From Hanleya hanleyi (Eukaryota > Mollusca > Polyplacophora > Lepidopleurida > Hanleyidae), in assembly GCA_036873755.1 (NCBI GenBank), contig JAVTVY010051652.1:1-64000 (forward strand): a stretch of 64,000 nt of DNA, in the 5' to 3' direction. The notes beneath the pieces are model-generated. The model saw nothing but the letters and a program-made list of their open reading frames with translations, was not told the DNA's origin and did not search any database. Below, piece after piece: positions 34,236 to 47,000 of the stretch; positions within the stretch are counted from its first letter, which is position 1; the number at the start of each line of letters is the position of its first letter. The position numbers and the translations under genes are program-made.

Positions 34236-35061
34236 TCGAAGACGAGGTCGTGTAATGCGATGTTGCGTTCTGTCCATTCATCCATTAACATTTGTTGTCC
34301 ATGCGATAGCTCTAGTTTCAAGGTATGGATTGGTACTCCATACATTTACTAATTTAACGGGGAGAGGAGTCCTTTATGAACTTCACACCTGTTTATTAAC
34401 TCAAGAACAAAGGTTTACTTCATCACTTTCTTCTTCCTTCATGAAAAATTCTCTCGTCTGAAAGGAATCCATTTGCAGGAAAACTACTATTTTCTTGTGT
34501 TTGATTTTTGTCGATTTCAGTGTGGGATATGTGAGCTCTCAGCTCTTGCTTCAAGGTCAGCTAGTTACCAAGAGTTAAGCTCATTTTAGTTTATCATTTA
34601 ATATAAGATGTGATATATGTTACATTCTCATAAGCAAAAAATTGTAGACCTTTCTCTGGATTGCTAGATCAATTGGAATCAAGGCTATTAAACAACCTTG
34701 AAATTTGAACCAATGTAATTCCAGATATACGGGCGTATATTGAAGCCCCTTGGGCTCTTGTTTAATGTTGGTGGGCCTATTAAACGCAAAATAAATTTGG
34801 TGTTGCCTCACACTGGGTTTCGCCCATTGGTGAAGAAACCCCTTCTCAGAGGTACTTCTACCAGTGATGATTCCTGATTGCTCATCCTGATTGCTCATCC
34901 TCCATGTGCCCCACACACTGTCCTGTCCAAAAAAAAATTGCCACCTCTAATAGGGAGTGTGCCCAAATTGGAGAGATCTAAAACCCTGAGTACCAAATTA
35001 TGTGTTACAAAATTATCTGGGGAAATGCTCTTCGCCCGTTTTTCAAACGAGCTTTCATTTG
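34236..35061. other. Repeat-like sequence, no gene seen
   Basis: 34250-34770 contains wording of the 28.0-kb repeat type (GTCCATTCATCCATTAAC, GTATGGATTGGTACTCC, GAAGCCCCTTGGGCTCTTGT). No exon was recognised. Confidence 0.35.
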
Positions 35062-35181
35062 ATAAAAAATTGCCATTTGAAAAAAACAAACTGAATCAGT
35101 TATTAAATTAAATCACATGTGCAACTGTGATTTAATTTAATAACTGATTCAGTTTGTTTTTTTCAAATGGCAATTTTTTAT
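35062..35181. repeat. Perfect palindrome: 56-bp arms, 8-nt loop
   Basis: 35062-35117 and 35126-35181 are exact reverse complements (tip word ATAAAAAATTGCCATTTG, stem-end ATTAAATTAAATCACA). They are separated by TGTGCAAC. There is no mismatch in 56 bp. Flanks show no TIR or target duplication. It may be a recent foldback duplication, a template-switch product, or a sequencing/assembly hairpin artefact. Confidence 0.95.
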
Positions 35182-37285
35182 TTCAGCAACTGAAATGAAA
35201 TCCGTTATTTTCAGACAAAATCTTAATATTATTTATAGTTATAACCCGGGAAACACATTTAACTGCAGATATCTTATTATTTAATATTTAGTACTGTGAG
35301 GAAATTAGGCCAATGATGTGTTCCGATGCATATTTCTCGTCCACCTCCTTCACTGGTTGTTTTTATTACTTGTTGCACATAAATACATAATAATATATAC
35401 CTCGCTGAAGTTCAGATGAGTAATTTTGGTTGAGTAATTTTTCAATATTATATTTTGCGTTGACGTTGATTTGTGTTGTGTTACCCTCCCTCACTGAGTT
35501 CAAGACCGGCGACATGAAACACAGATATCATTCGATACACTTGGCCATAATATAATTTTCTGAATGACGCACGCTTGTTGATTGTCTGGTCACTACCACA
35601 TGCTTGATCCATTTTCCAGGGTCATTATCAATTAATGCTTACAATAGTTCTCAGCATGAATCGGAATGCTAGCCTGTCAAATGTTGTTTACAATATGACC
35701 GCCAGTCTCCACGCGGTGATCAGCTGCCTGTGATGACGTAGTCAGCCGGAAAATATAACATGTTCTCTCATTGGCTCAGCAGAAAAGACGCAATGCGGCT
35801 GCGCGCCAGGCATTTGTATAGGGGTGAAGTCAGAGTCTTGTTTACCGACGGTTTGGAGGTTACAAACTCTGACGTTGGGAGAATGGGCCCCGGCTGGAGG
35901 ATGCATATTTGCTGTCATGTATGTGTCTGTCATGTTTTCCCTGTTGACATAACTTGAAATCTATTGATACAATTCACTCAAAATTGGGGAAAAGCTCCCA
36001 GCCTATTGTTGATGTCACTAGGTCAAAGGTTGAGGTCACTTGGGCTAAAATATCTGCAAAAAAAAGAAGAGCAAAATCTCCAGTTAATGAATTGGCACAG
36101 GACATTGGGTATATTGCAGCAAAAAAGAACCTTATTTTATGTTTAGGTGAAAAGGTCAAGTTCACTCAAGCCAGAGAACATATAAAAAAGACGAATCTCC
36201 TGTTCCAAGTCATGAATTGGTTCAAAACTTTATGCCTACTTTGCACAGAGATAGAGAATAACTCTATTTAATTTGAGGTCAAAAGATCAAGATCACCTAT
36301 ATACATGTACAGAACATGTGGGAAAAAGTGGACAATAGTGTTGTTACTGTCATAACTCTAGTTCAGGGATGTGGATTATGATCAAATTTCAAACTCATTG
36401 CACAGAATTGGGGAATAGCTTTCAGTCTTTTGATTTTGTGATCACTAGGTCAAAGGTCACATTTTTTATTTAATTTTACCTATTTTTAATGTGTTGTGTG
36501 TTATTTCTACTCATCAGAGATTCCTTGGGAACAGCCTCCCCTATTTCTGCAGTTGAACTGTTGTTCATCATGTCTATATTGAAATCAATCTTTTAAACCT
36601 TCCTCATCTGTTCTGTTGAACATGGGGAACAAACTTTATGACATTTAAGTACATGTACAGTAAATCATATTGAGTTATTTATTGTCTATTTGAATGACAC
36701 AAAACTCATGCCTGAATCATTGATATGGCAGCCATGGTGGTTCAGTCACATGTAAACCACATTATTTCCAACAATGAGCAATCTTGCATGAAGTTAATTG
36801 ATTTTATGTCGAAAAAGTACTGGTCAGCATTTTCTTGCCTGACCATGCTGACTTGTCTCATCAATCTGACGGGGAATATGTGAGTTGATGGCTCTTGTTA
36901 TTTCTTTGTTGGGGCTAAACTTTATATATTAAATCATTATTCCAATTTGGAAGGGGTGATATTGACAAAATAATGACAAAAGAAACCTATAGATTTATTT
37001 TAGGTTAAAAGGTCACTCATACTACACTAAGATGGATCAATATGGTTCAGTACATATACGCTTGTGTTAATCCTCTGAAGTCCACATAACTTGACTTTTC
37101 CTCAATCGTAAAAGAAGGTTGAGGTAAACTTTGGGTAGGAAAGCAACCTGTAACCATCTGGGTCATCTATACGCGGTAAGACTGACCCTGGGGTTGTGTG
37201 TATCCATTCTCAGCGTACTTTCGCAACTGCAAGAGGGAATTTCCTGAAATCAATACCACGTGACTTTGTCAGCCAATCCGCTGAA
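35182..37285. other. No gene seen; AGGTCA repeat fragments at 36000-36480
   Basis: 36000-36480 has decayed units with TCACTAGGTCAAAGGT (36017, 36448), ATGAATTGG-ACA and TAATTTGAGGTCAAAAGATC, the same broad repeat family as 33925-34235. The ORF at 35954-36271 is a read-through of it. The rest is AT-rich, apart from a GC-richer patch at 35700-35900. Confidence 0.35.
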
Positions 37286-37289
37286 GTTT

Positions 37290-37538
37290 ACTGACGTAAT
37301 CCCAACGTAACCCGCCATTTTCGAGTCATGTGCTGCCCTACTTGTTCAAAATTACAGATATACAACACCTCTTGGGTGATACAAAAGTTATTCATACCTA
37401 TGTCTTTTGTAAGCCCAGGCAATATCTGTTTCCGAAGTGGTATGAACATGATGAAAGCCTGTAATTTATCAGATTTCTCCAGTCTGTTCTCCGCCGAATG
37501 AAAGGCCGAACAGAATCCGGTAATATCGCTCCGCGATA
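37290..37538 (+). promoter_or_regulatory. Candidate promoter of the H2C2/zinc-finger gene
   Basis: Just upstream of the gene the sequence has TGACGTAATCCC (CRE-like, about 37292), CGTAACCCGCCATTTTCGAG (YY1-like CCGCCATTTT near 37311) and a CpG-containing stretch, in otherwise AT-rich DNA. Position and composition suit a TATA-less metazoan promoter. There is no direct transcript evidence. Confidence 0.35.
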
Positions 37539-37589
37539 ATGGAGACACACGATTCGCAAGTCATCTTATGGATGGCGAAGTGTACGCAA
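37539..37589 (+). CDS. Possible first coding exon of the H2C2/zinc-finger gene
   Basis: The ATG at 37539 opens a short frame (METHDSQVILWMAKCTQ). It can join in phase 0 to the exon at 37828 through a weak donor CAA|GTGGGG at 37590. A better-looking donor AG|GTGAAG at 37612 would give the wrong phase. The candidate rests on position behind the promoter-like patch and on phase only. The true start could lie elsewhere. Confidence 0.3.
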
Positions 37590-37827
37590 GTGGGGAGGAA
37601 AGGTCAGAGGTGAAGATCACTGTGTACCCCAACCATTAAAATGATCCATATATAATGTTGACTTCCACACCTACATTCTCATAAGCTCCATTCTTAAGAG
37701 GTTGATTGCCATACTTCACTGAAGTACGTCTGAATGAATTTACTACTCTCCTATGCCATCAATCTGGTGACTGTTAATTTTAATTTTTTGTCTGCATGAT
37801 GATTAAATCTTTATTTTTCTTTACTAG

Positions 37828-38080
37828 AAAAAGAGAGGAGGTCCCCACACTAACAACTACGGGAATATGTACCAGGCCTTGAAGGATCACCTGCTGGGAA
37901 AGGGTTACCCACCTGGCTACACTATGTCGATGAAACGTTCACTGAGAAAAATTCTGCCATGCTTCTATTTGAACGAGGACAAACTTTATCACATACTCAA
38001 AAATGAATCTCCCAAAGAAGTGGTGATTGACGAAAAAGATCGACTGAAAATACTTCAGAAGAGCCACGTGTCTGAAACCG
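37828..38080 (+). CDS. Exon a: first integrase-like module, N-terminal part
   Basis: Acceptor TTTCTTTACTAG, donor ACCG|GTAAAC. It is read in phase 0 and ends in phase 1. It encodes a charged lead (KKRGGPHTNNYGNMYQALKD), a PPGYT turn, an LY-H strand and the first zinc ligand His in the word KSHVSETG. Continuing the frame past the donor gives only ~14 more residues and a stop. Confidence 0.8.
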
Positions 38081-41000
38081 GTAAACCCACGGACATAATG
38101 CATAGTTTGTTTTACATAACCATTTTTTGAATCTTTCTCCTGGTTAAAGTTAGATATGTTTCTATGGTAATGTTCACAATTCCATGGTTAGATGATGCTA
38201 TTAGGTGTTAGGAAACAAATAATGTTAGACAAACATTGTTTATTTGGAAAGAATCGTGGAAGTTGATGTTGGACTTTTCTGGTTCTATTGAGTACATGTA
38301 AGGTGTCATATTGAGTCTGTAGAGTACATGTAAGGTGTCATGTTGAGTATGTTGGGGTTGTGTTGAATCTGTAGAACACATGTAGGTGTCATGTTGACCC
38401 TGTAGAGTACATGTAAGGTGTCATGTTGAGTATATGTTGGGGTTGTGTTGAATCTGTAGAACACATGTAGGTGTCCTGTTGAGTCTGTAGAGTACATGTA
38501 GGTGTTGTGTTGAATCTGTGGAATACATGTATGTGTCGTGTTGAGTAGGTGTGTTGAGTACATGTAGGTGTCATGAGTCTGTAGAGTATATGTAGGTGTC
38601 ATGTTGAATCTGTGGAGTACATGTATGTGTCGTGTTGATTGGGTGTATTGAGTGTATAGTACATGTAGGTGTCATGTTGAGTCTGTAGATTATATAAGTG
38701 TCGTGTCTTGTCTGTTGAGTACATGTAGGTGTTCTGTTTTGGGTGCGATTTACTGAACTCTTGATTTTGTAGGTAAACATTTCACTGCTATTGAGACATA
38801 CTCTAAATTCAATGACAAGTATTACTGGAAGGGGATTTCTCTGGACACTCAGGAATTTGTGAGGGCTTGTCCCCACTGTGAGGAGGGTCGACCTAGACTG
38901 AAGAGAATAATGCCTCAGCAGCCAGTTCCAGTAAGTGTGTTATCTAATTACATCATCACTTCAGCTCAAATGATAGATTTACAATTGTGAAGGAAGCTAC
39001 AGATATGATCAGGATCCCTTCACCTTTACATCCAAATTGGGTTCCAGAAAATAAAATAAAAAGATTTCTTGAGTCTTTTGTGGAATTGATATTGGTGCTT
39101 TGCTAAAAGATATCTGCAATTACCATTCTTTATGTACGATACCTACATGTAGTTGGAGCCATCCGTCTGACCCCGCGAGCCTACGGACCTGTTTTTTATT
39201 TGGCGAAGAAGTTTGAAACTTCTGTTTTCTGAGGTATGGAAATATGTCATGGAAAAGTCATGGAATTTGTCCATAAAAATCATGGGAAGGTGTGGAATTT
39301 GTTGATAAAAAAATCCTGGGAAATCATGGAATTTCACAACTGTAAAGGTGTACTACCATCATGATTTCCCAAGATCTCTCTAATTTGCACATGTATTAAA
39401 ACATACTTTAGAAGCCAGTCACAGAAAATATTCTGTTAATATTCAGCTCTGATTGTTCTGATTGAGGAAATAGCTGGTCTTAACATGCTTGACTTATTTT
39501 AGAGATTACCAAAGAACTCTGTTGTAGGCAGTCTTTCTAACTTCAGGTCACACCTGTTATGTATGAGGACTGTACAGACCTGTACCAGCCACTGATCAAG
39601 TATCTGAAGACTAAGAAGTTACCCCCTGGTCTGGATGACAAGGAGAAGAAGCAACTAAAACTGAAGGCTCCCAATCATGCACTGAAATCTGATGGAAGTT
39701 TGTATTTGAAAGATAAATCCTATGCGGATGAATCTGGAGAAGCTTTGATGAGGAAGATCGTGTTCACCTCTGATGAGAAGATAGAGGCTATCAAGTCCTG
39801 CCATGTCATCCCTCAAACTGGTAAGGTTTGGCCTGTAATTGTCAGGCCTGTCCATGTATATACAACACTGGTGTTTCTAGTCCCTCCTGAAGAAAATTGC
39901 CATGGGAACACTTAACATTGAAAACAAAACATGTCTTCAGATTATTTGCACTATGTCTGTTTCAGCCATTTCAATCCAAATACAGGCCAAACTTGAGGTT
40001 TTAACCATAATATCTGGTACTTTTGAGTCTATGAGGATGAGCATTAGTGTTTAATTTAGTAACTGTCATATAGCAGTTTGTTTCACTGTAAAATCAGTAT
40101 TATTTTGTTGATTTTTTTAGGCAAACATCATGGCAAATCACAGACGCACACAAACATGTCTGAAAAATATTACTGGCCCCATATTACCCAGGATGTGGCC
40201 AAGTTCATCAAGAACTGTGATGTTTGTAGGCGCCTACAAGAGGCTATATGCCAACCCAAAGTTAAGCAAGAAACTCTATCAGCACCCTCTACCCCTAAGT
40301 CTGTGGCATCCCAAACACCACCAACAACTCCAATGGCCACATCCACCCCAAATCTGTCCTCGATTAGGAAAATGGCAACACGATCATCTTCCAAGGATCC
40401 AGTGACACCCACTGACCCTGAACCTGAACCTGAACCAGAACAACAGCTGCCTAAGGAAACCTCTGCTCTATACACCCCTGAGCCTTCGTCACCCCCGCCA
40501 CCGGAGGAAACTTCAGCTTTGAAGATCACTAAGGCGATGAGTTATCGCCTGGCCAGAAGGGATCGATTTGTACGGTTTTTCAACGGTGAGGTAAGATTGT
40601 GACAATTAACCCGCCAGCAAAGTATCCATGCTACACATGAAAATATACGGCTATCCACATGAGAATCAAAATTAAGAAAATAGCTCTTATTTTGGTTTTA
40701 TACAGTTAATTCTAGTGGTACAATGTATCAACCTGATCAATATATTGATGATGGTGGCCTGGGTCTATGACATGCATAAAGACATCAGGCCTTCATATTT
40801 CAGACCATGAATGCCTTGACACAAAGTCCAGATATTGCATCTACATGTATGATTGTTCGAAATAGAAGGTTTGTGTCCCAAATCTTCACCTGTTATCACT
40901 TAAATGCCAATATCCTCCATTTGGAGATCTCCTGCAAACAAAATTATCTCCCTTGATCGCTGCGTCGATCGTCCGCCAGGTGGCGTGCACTCCGCGCATG

Positions 41001-44000
41001 TCCATCACTCTTTTTCCTTTGCAGTCTTGGTGACAAGACCTGTTTTGAAAGAGCTCCTGTAAACAGTAACTTTTGGATTGTTATAGACGCACTCTAGGGT
41101 TATTTTTTCTCTCCCGTAGTTCATTATGAACCAACGTAGTCGCCCAGCTATAAAGATTTATAGGAACGAATAATGTCGTCAGTTTTAACCAGTTAAAGAC
41201 TTGCATTTTTCTTTGTTTTCAAAGGTGTGTTTACAGTCACCTATGGCGATGCAGTCAACTCTGGAGAGCGGCCATTGACCTGGCAAGATGTCCAGCTGAG
41301 AAGCAAGCTACTCAGGCCCTCTTCAACGACTTGGCTGTAAACGAAGTTCCTACCAGCAACTTATCGTTGAAAACGATACTGTTGCCAGTGGAATCTTCAC
41401 AACAGTCCCGTGAAACAGTACAGATCACGGACACAGGATCACAGCTCCACGGCGAAGAGCAGTACCCTGGAGCTACATTTTAAGACGGTGAACAAGTTAC
41501 AGACCCAAGACGGCCTAGTTCAAGTTCACCGGAGAAGATGAGATACGGACTCTATACCGGAGCCGTTACAACTACGGATCTGGGCAGACCTCGGATTACA
41601 GTTCCCGTTCATCCAAGTCTCCGCAACTCAAGAAAGACAAGTCTGCCAGCCGGGACCTGGTGGAGAACCGGGACCCGGGACAGAGCCGTACCCTGGGCCT
41701 TCAAGGACCTCGACACCTCAGAGCGCCGGGACTCCGACTGCAGAGCACCTCGGACCCGACCATCGGAGAGAGAGGTTACTTCCAGAGGCGGTACTACCCG
41801 CGGGACAGAGAACGACACGGACCTATGAAGTTCGGACTTATCCAGTACGCCGAGAGTCTACGTCTCACCGGGAGTCCACACCTACAGACCACGGACTTTA
41901 GATCAGCATACGGGACCATGGCTCTGAGAGATCAGCCCAATGCAGAACTCCGAGACCCCGTCAAGCCAAGAGCCTACAGAGACTAACGGGATACCGAGAG
42001 AATAGGCAAAGTGCAGACCAGTCAAGCCCAAGCCACGGCGATACGGTTTACTCTACTGCACCGGCTAGAGTGCTGACACGGACTCTACTAGACAGCCCCG
42101 TCACAGACACGGATCAAAGCGAGTACTCGGATACCAACTCCCGTTCATCCAAGTCCCCAAAGAACCGCCGTACCCCGGAGACACAGAGGGACACGGCGAA
42201 AAAGGCAGTCCGAGAATCAAGATCACGGACTCCACCACTACAGCGGGACCCCGGCTCAAGCACAGCTCACCGGTTCCACGGAGTCACGGCTCTATACCGG
42301 ACGCCGGGAGTCGGACAAGCCAAAGGCCTACAGGGGCCGGGATTCCAAGGAATCACGGCCCTATCCAGAGATCACGGCCCTATCCAGGGCGCCGTACTAC
42401 GGAACTGGAGACCTCACGGACCTATCCAGACCACCGTGACTCCGATACAGGAGCACCGCGGGAGGAAACTACAGCCCGGAACCGTACCACGCACCCGGAG
42501 CCGTATCACGGAGCTGGATACCACACGGACCTATCCAGCGCGCCGAGAGTCTACACCTGAGAAGTCACGGACTCAAGCAGAACGGACTTATACAGATCAC
42601 CGAGACTCCACATCCAAGGAGTCACGGACTTATGAGGAACGGACTCAGCCAGAACGCCGTGAGCCGGCCTCTACTCCAGCTTGGACCCATACAACGGAGC
42701 CATACCTCGGTACTACGGCAAGCAGATTTCGTAAACGAAGTCGCACACCGTTACAACGCCGAGATTCCTATCCTGTACGTCATCATCGAGAGAGGGACCG
42801 TCCTAGACGTCGGACCCCTTCACCTAGTCCAGCCTACCGGTCCAGTCGGTACCATAGGGACCATACCCCGGAACGACCTTACAACAGACGAGGGAGAAGC
42901 CGTTCACCGGTTTCTCGTCAACAAGCATTGATGGCGAGGAGCGGACGTCTACCCACCATCACCGTAGCCCGTAGCATCGGGATAAAACGGAAGTCCAGAG
43001 ACGAACAGGACTCGTAGATCACCATTCTGGACCTGCCCCCAAGGAACAGACTTCTGCTCCAGGGGTACCTTCCAAGGCAAGCCTGGTCAAGAAACACAGT
43101 CATCCCCAGACTTCACAGCCCCTTACCAGGGTAGAGTTCCTTCGGAGACCCGTGAGATCACACGATATGAGGATCACGCACGACGTTCCACTTCCTCGGC
43201 ATCCTCATCTCATACGGATTCACCTCCTACGTCGGGCGGAGGTAGAAGAATAAGACATGCTACCCTTCAAAGTCAGGATAGCGGCGCACGACGTTCCACT
43301 TCCTCGGCATCCTCATCTCATACGGATTCACCTCCTACGTCGGGCGGAGGTAGAAGAATAAGACATGCTACCCTTCAAAGTCAGGATAGCGGCGGTACAT
43401 ACGTTGACTCCAGAGATGCCCAGACCGGTGGTCGGCGATGACAAGCAGCCTGATGACCTCGCCGGGAACGGAGAAAACTTACTACGACACCTCTTTACGG
43501 TTTTAACAAACCTTCTGAGGAGGAAGCTGCGCCAACCTGCGCACCATCTCCAGCATCAGCCAACCTATACGACGCACTGGATCGACAATTGGAGACTTCG
43601 TCATCTCTCCAGGAGCCCGGTCCTTACAGGGCTTACACTCTTCACGGAGACAATCCACCGTTCAGGGCCCGAAGTCTGAACCGGATCTTGACAGACTGTT
43701 GAACTTCACGAGGACACCACACCAGCGGGGGTACTTCAACAGAGGCAAGCCTGTGCTGTGGAAGATATGATGCTGACACAACACAGAATTACATCATACT
43801 CTGATTGGTTCCTGACGGCTATTTCCAAGGTGATTCAGGATCCAGACGTGAAGCATAAGCGGGATCATTGACCTTTTCACGGGCCAAGATGGAATTCTTC
43901 GGCGCCTTATCGACTCTAACAGAGGAGGTCGCCACGGAGGGTCTTTCCGGTCAGAACTCGGACAACCCAAGCTAGATGTTCAGAGTGGTGTTCGCCCTTA

Positions 44001-47000
44001 CAAGGAAGGACAGTTCCAAGGCAAAGAGGGAATCTCCCGACCGGGACAGAGGTCAACCTCGTCATTCAGAATTGATGGTTCTCAAGCTTCACCTTCAAAC
44101 CACTAGTCATCCTTTCATCCTTCCCAAGCTTCGAGTCTTCACTCACCTGATTGTAGAACGGTCGACCCTGATGATATAGAAGATCAGCGTCGAAGAAGTC
44201 AGTCCTTACGTGAGGTCTACTCCAAGTCCCGACACTTCATCTGACGATCATCCTCAGTCTTCTAAGAGCCGGATCCTACTCCTCATCGGATAATCTAGGA
44301 CTCCACCTACACCCGACATCATGATCAGGGGAATCTATTTCGGGAGAAACGGCTAGTCGGTTTGACTTAACCCGTTTTTCTTTGGGGTGAGACATCCAGT
44401 CTACAGTGGGCAAGCCTAGTTTCACATTGAGGTCCCTTCCAAGGCCAAGTCAACACGGACCCGGACACTGCAAGAGGACACGAGGATAAAGTCATCTTTA
44501 ATCCGGAAGGCGAATTAGGACTCCAGAACAGAACCTGGGACTCCAGCATTCATCGGGATGACAGTAGAGACCGGACCAGACGACGGGGCCGGACACTTAC
44601 TGAACATATTCGACTCTACAGGAGTTGGACTCCGACTCCCGATTGTCGTCACTTTCTCGACGTCTCCAGAGGCCTTTGTCCAGTTTCGCCTCGATGATCA
44701 TGGCGGTCCAGGGATATTTCCAGGGACCCCACGGATTATGTAGTATGGCTACATTCAAGCGGCAAGCAGGTTTCCGGCATATGGAACCTGCACCGAGAAC
44801 CAGACCATCAACACCATGACCCAGAGGCCCGTGGGATGGAACTACAGTCTACTACTCACCCGGGACGTAGCACAGTTTTGGCTAGCTCCAGGTACTCCTC
44901 ATTACAGTTTCTCAACTACAACTGATCCTGAGCACAAGAACAAGCAATCTAAGGATGCTCGTCCCAGAACATCTTCACCCCCCTTCCAGAGTGGCGATGC
45001 CTGAGTCAGTTTCAACCAAGCACATAGAACTTCACATTCACCGATGCGGAATTCATAGCTTAGAGGGGGCCATTAGTCCGGCAACAGATAGCCGACACAT
45101 CACATGGATACCACGACAGACAAGCAACGCATCATCTTCCTTAGGGATATCTACGCTAGAAGGCGGTCCCCCTTGGAGGTTGCGGTTGTACATCACATCA
45201 GCATTGATTACGAACGTTCAGTACGGTCGTCAGTTGCGTCAAGTTTGGGGGGGAGCAAGATTCCAGTCACTGTCTTCTAGAAACATCAACACTGGTCCTA
45301 GCAGCACGGTATCAGCAATACCATGTCACAACACCATGTGTTTCACATCACTTCAGGGTTCCCGCCGACAGCTTTCTCCAAGTCCTACAAGGTACTACAA
45401 CCGGAAGATCACTTTTCCACGGGGGCACAGGGACCCGCAACGGCCGAACCCCCACGTCTGCTACGGTCCAGAATTTCCTTGCAGACCAGGGTTTTTCTCC
45501 AGGACCAATTGTACAGACAAGGACAGCAGCAAGCTACTATTTACTGTACAGTCGCATCAAGCCCGGAGAATGTACTATAGTAGAGGACCTGTGGCCAACA
45601 CTGGTTCTGTTCCAGCAACAGCTGGTTTTTCCTTCTGCATCTGTATCAGGGCAGGGAATCTCAGTCAAGCAGTACACAGGGTATCACTCAGCATCATCCA
45701 GGGTTGTCAAGTTCACCCACGGAACCGACTACATTCTTACGCCTGCCATTCGAACCAGTTCTACCAACTGCAGTCAAGATCCTGTCCTGCAAGACAGCTC
45801 CATGACAGTCTTCACTACGCAATCAGAGCATTGCGCAGTAGAACCTAGTTCCTTGACAGGGATGACAGACTGATCAACCAGAGCCTTTCATCCCATCCCG
45901 GATTTCGCCATTTAGAACGATTCCACACGTCAGGGACCAGACGTCCAAAGACTGTACCAGATTCCAGCGCTAACAGATTTCGTCTACCTGCTGGAGGAGA
46001 AGAGGTTTTTATATCCAGTCAGAGGCCTGGAGCACTCGTTATAGAACCGACAAGAGGTTCCAGCTGTCTTCCTCTCTCATCACTTCTAACAGACCCATCA
46101 GCGGACATCACTAGTCCATGATCACCGTCTGGGTTGAAGAAGACTGCCGACTGGTTTAACCAACTCGCCATCAACGCTCCTTCTCCTTTATGGAGACATC
46201 GTCTCACAAGATTAGAGCCAGTGTGACGTCCGGGCCACTTTGGGGAAAACTTATCGTTGAACGATACTGTTGACACCTGCGCTTGGACGATCAATTCAAC
46301 TCATGCTGATTGCTATCTTCAGACATGTCTGTACAGACAGATAGGATGACTACACTGGACCTATAGCTACAGCCCAGGGTATAGTCTACCACTCCTATCA
46401 AAAAAGGGGGGGGGGGCGCCGATCAAGCAAGCAAGATCCCGACAATTCCACAAGCATAGAGGACAGACCATGCCGGAGACGAGGGGACTTCAAGGCATCA
46501 CGATGGCATCTGATTATCTAGCCAAGTATGCGAGCAAAGGGTAGGAACAGAGTCCACCTCTCGCCGCATTACTTGTAATACCTCGAACTCCCTACGCTTC
46601 TATACGACACGGGAATTATCAGGATATTACTGGGCATATTAGATTTACAAAATCAGAACAAGGCGTGCTCCGCTTAATCCAAAAGCAAGTCACAAGGCCG
46701 GCTACCCAACCTCCTCTGTTGGGAGTCTGGCATTTAAGTGATAACAGGTGAAGATTTGGGACACAAACATTAAACATTTATAAATAATGTTGGTGTTTGT
46801 TACCAAATCAAACCTGTTATCAACGTTGATTTGCCCAACCCATCCTCCCCTCTTTGCTCGGCCTTGACTCAAAACAGGTCTTGCTCAACATGGGAAAAAG
46901 AGTGATGGACATGCGCGGAGTGCACGCCACCTGGCGGACGATCGACGCAGCGATCAAGGGAGATAATTTTGTTTGCAGGAGATCTCCAAATGGAGGATAT

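Noticed and set aside
38306..38876. Minus-strand Thr/Tyr/Cys/His-rich ORFs
   Set aside because: They lie over an intronic minisatellite opposite the real gene and carry no domain.
41100..46700. Reverse transcriptase or tyrosine recombinase ORF in the DIRS element
   Set aside because: I looked for a DD-type RT core and for the R...HxxR...Y recombinase pattern in the open frames and found none. A frameshift-tolerant search is needed to be certain.
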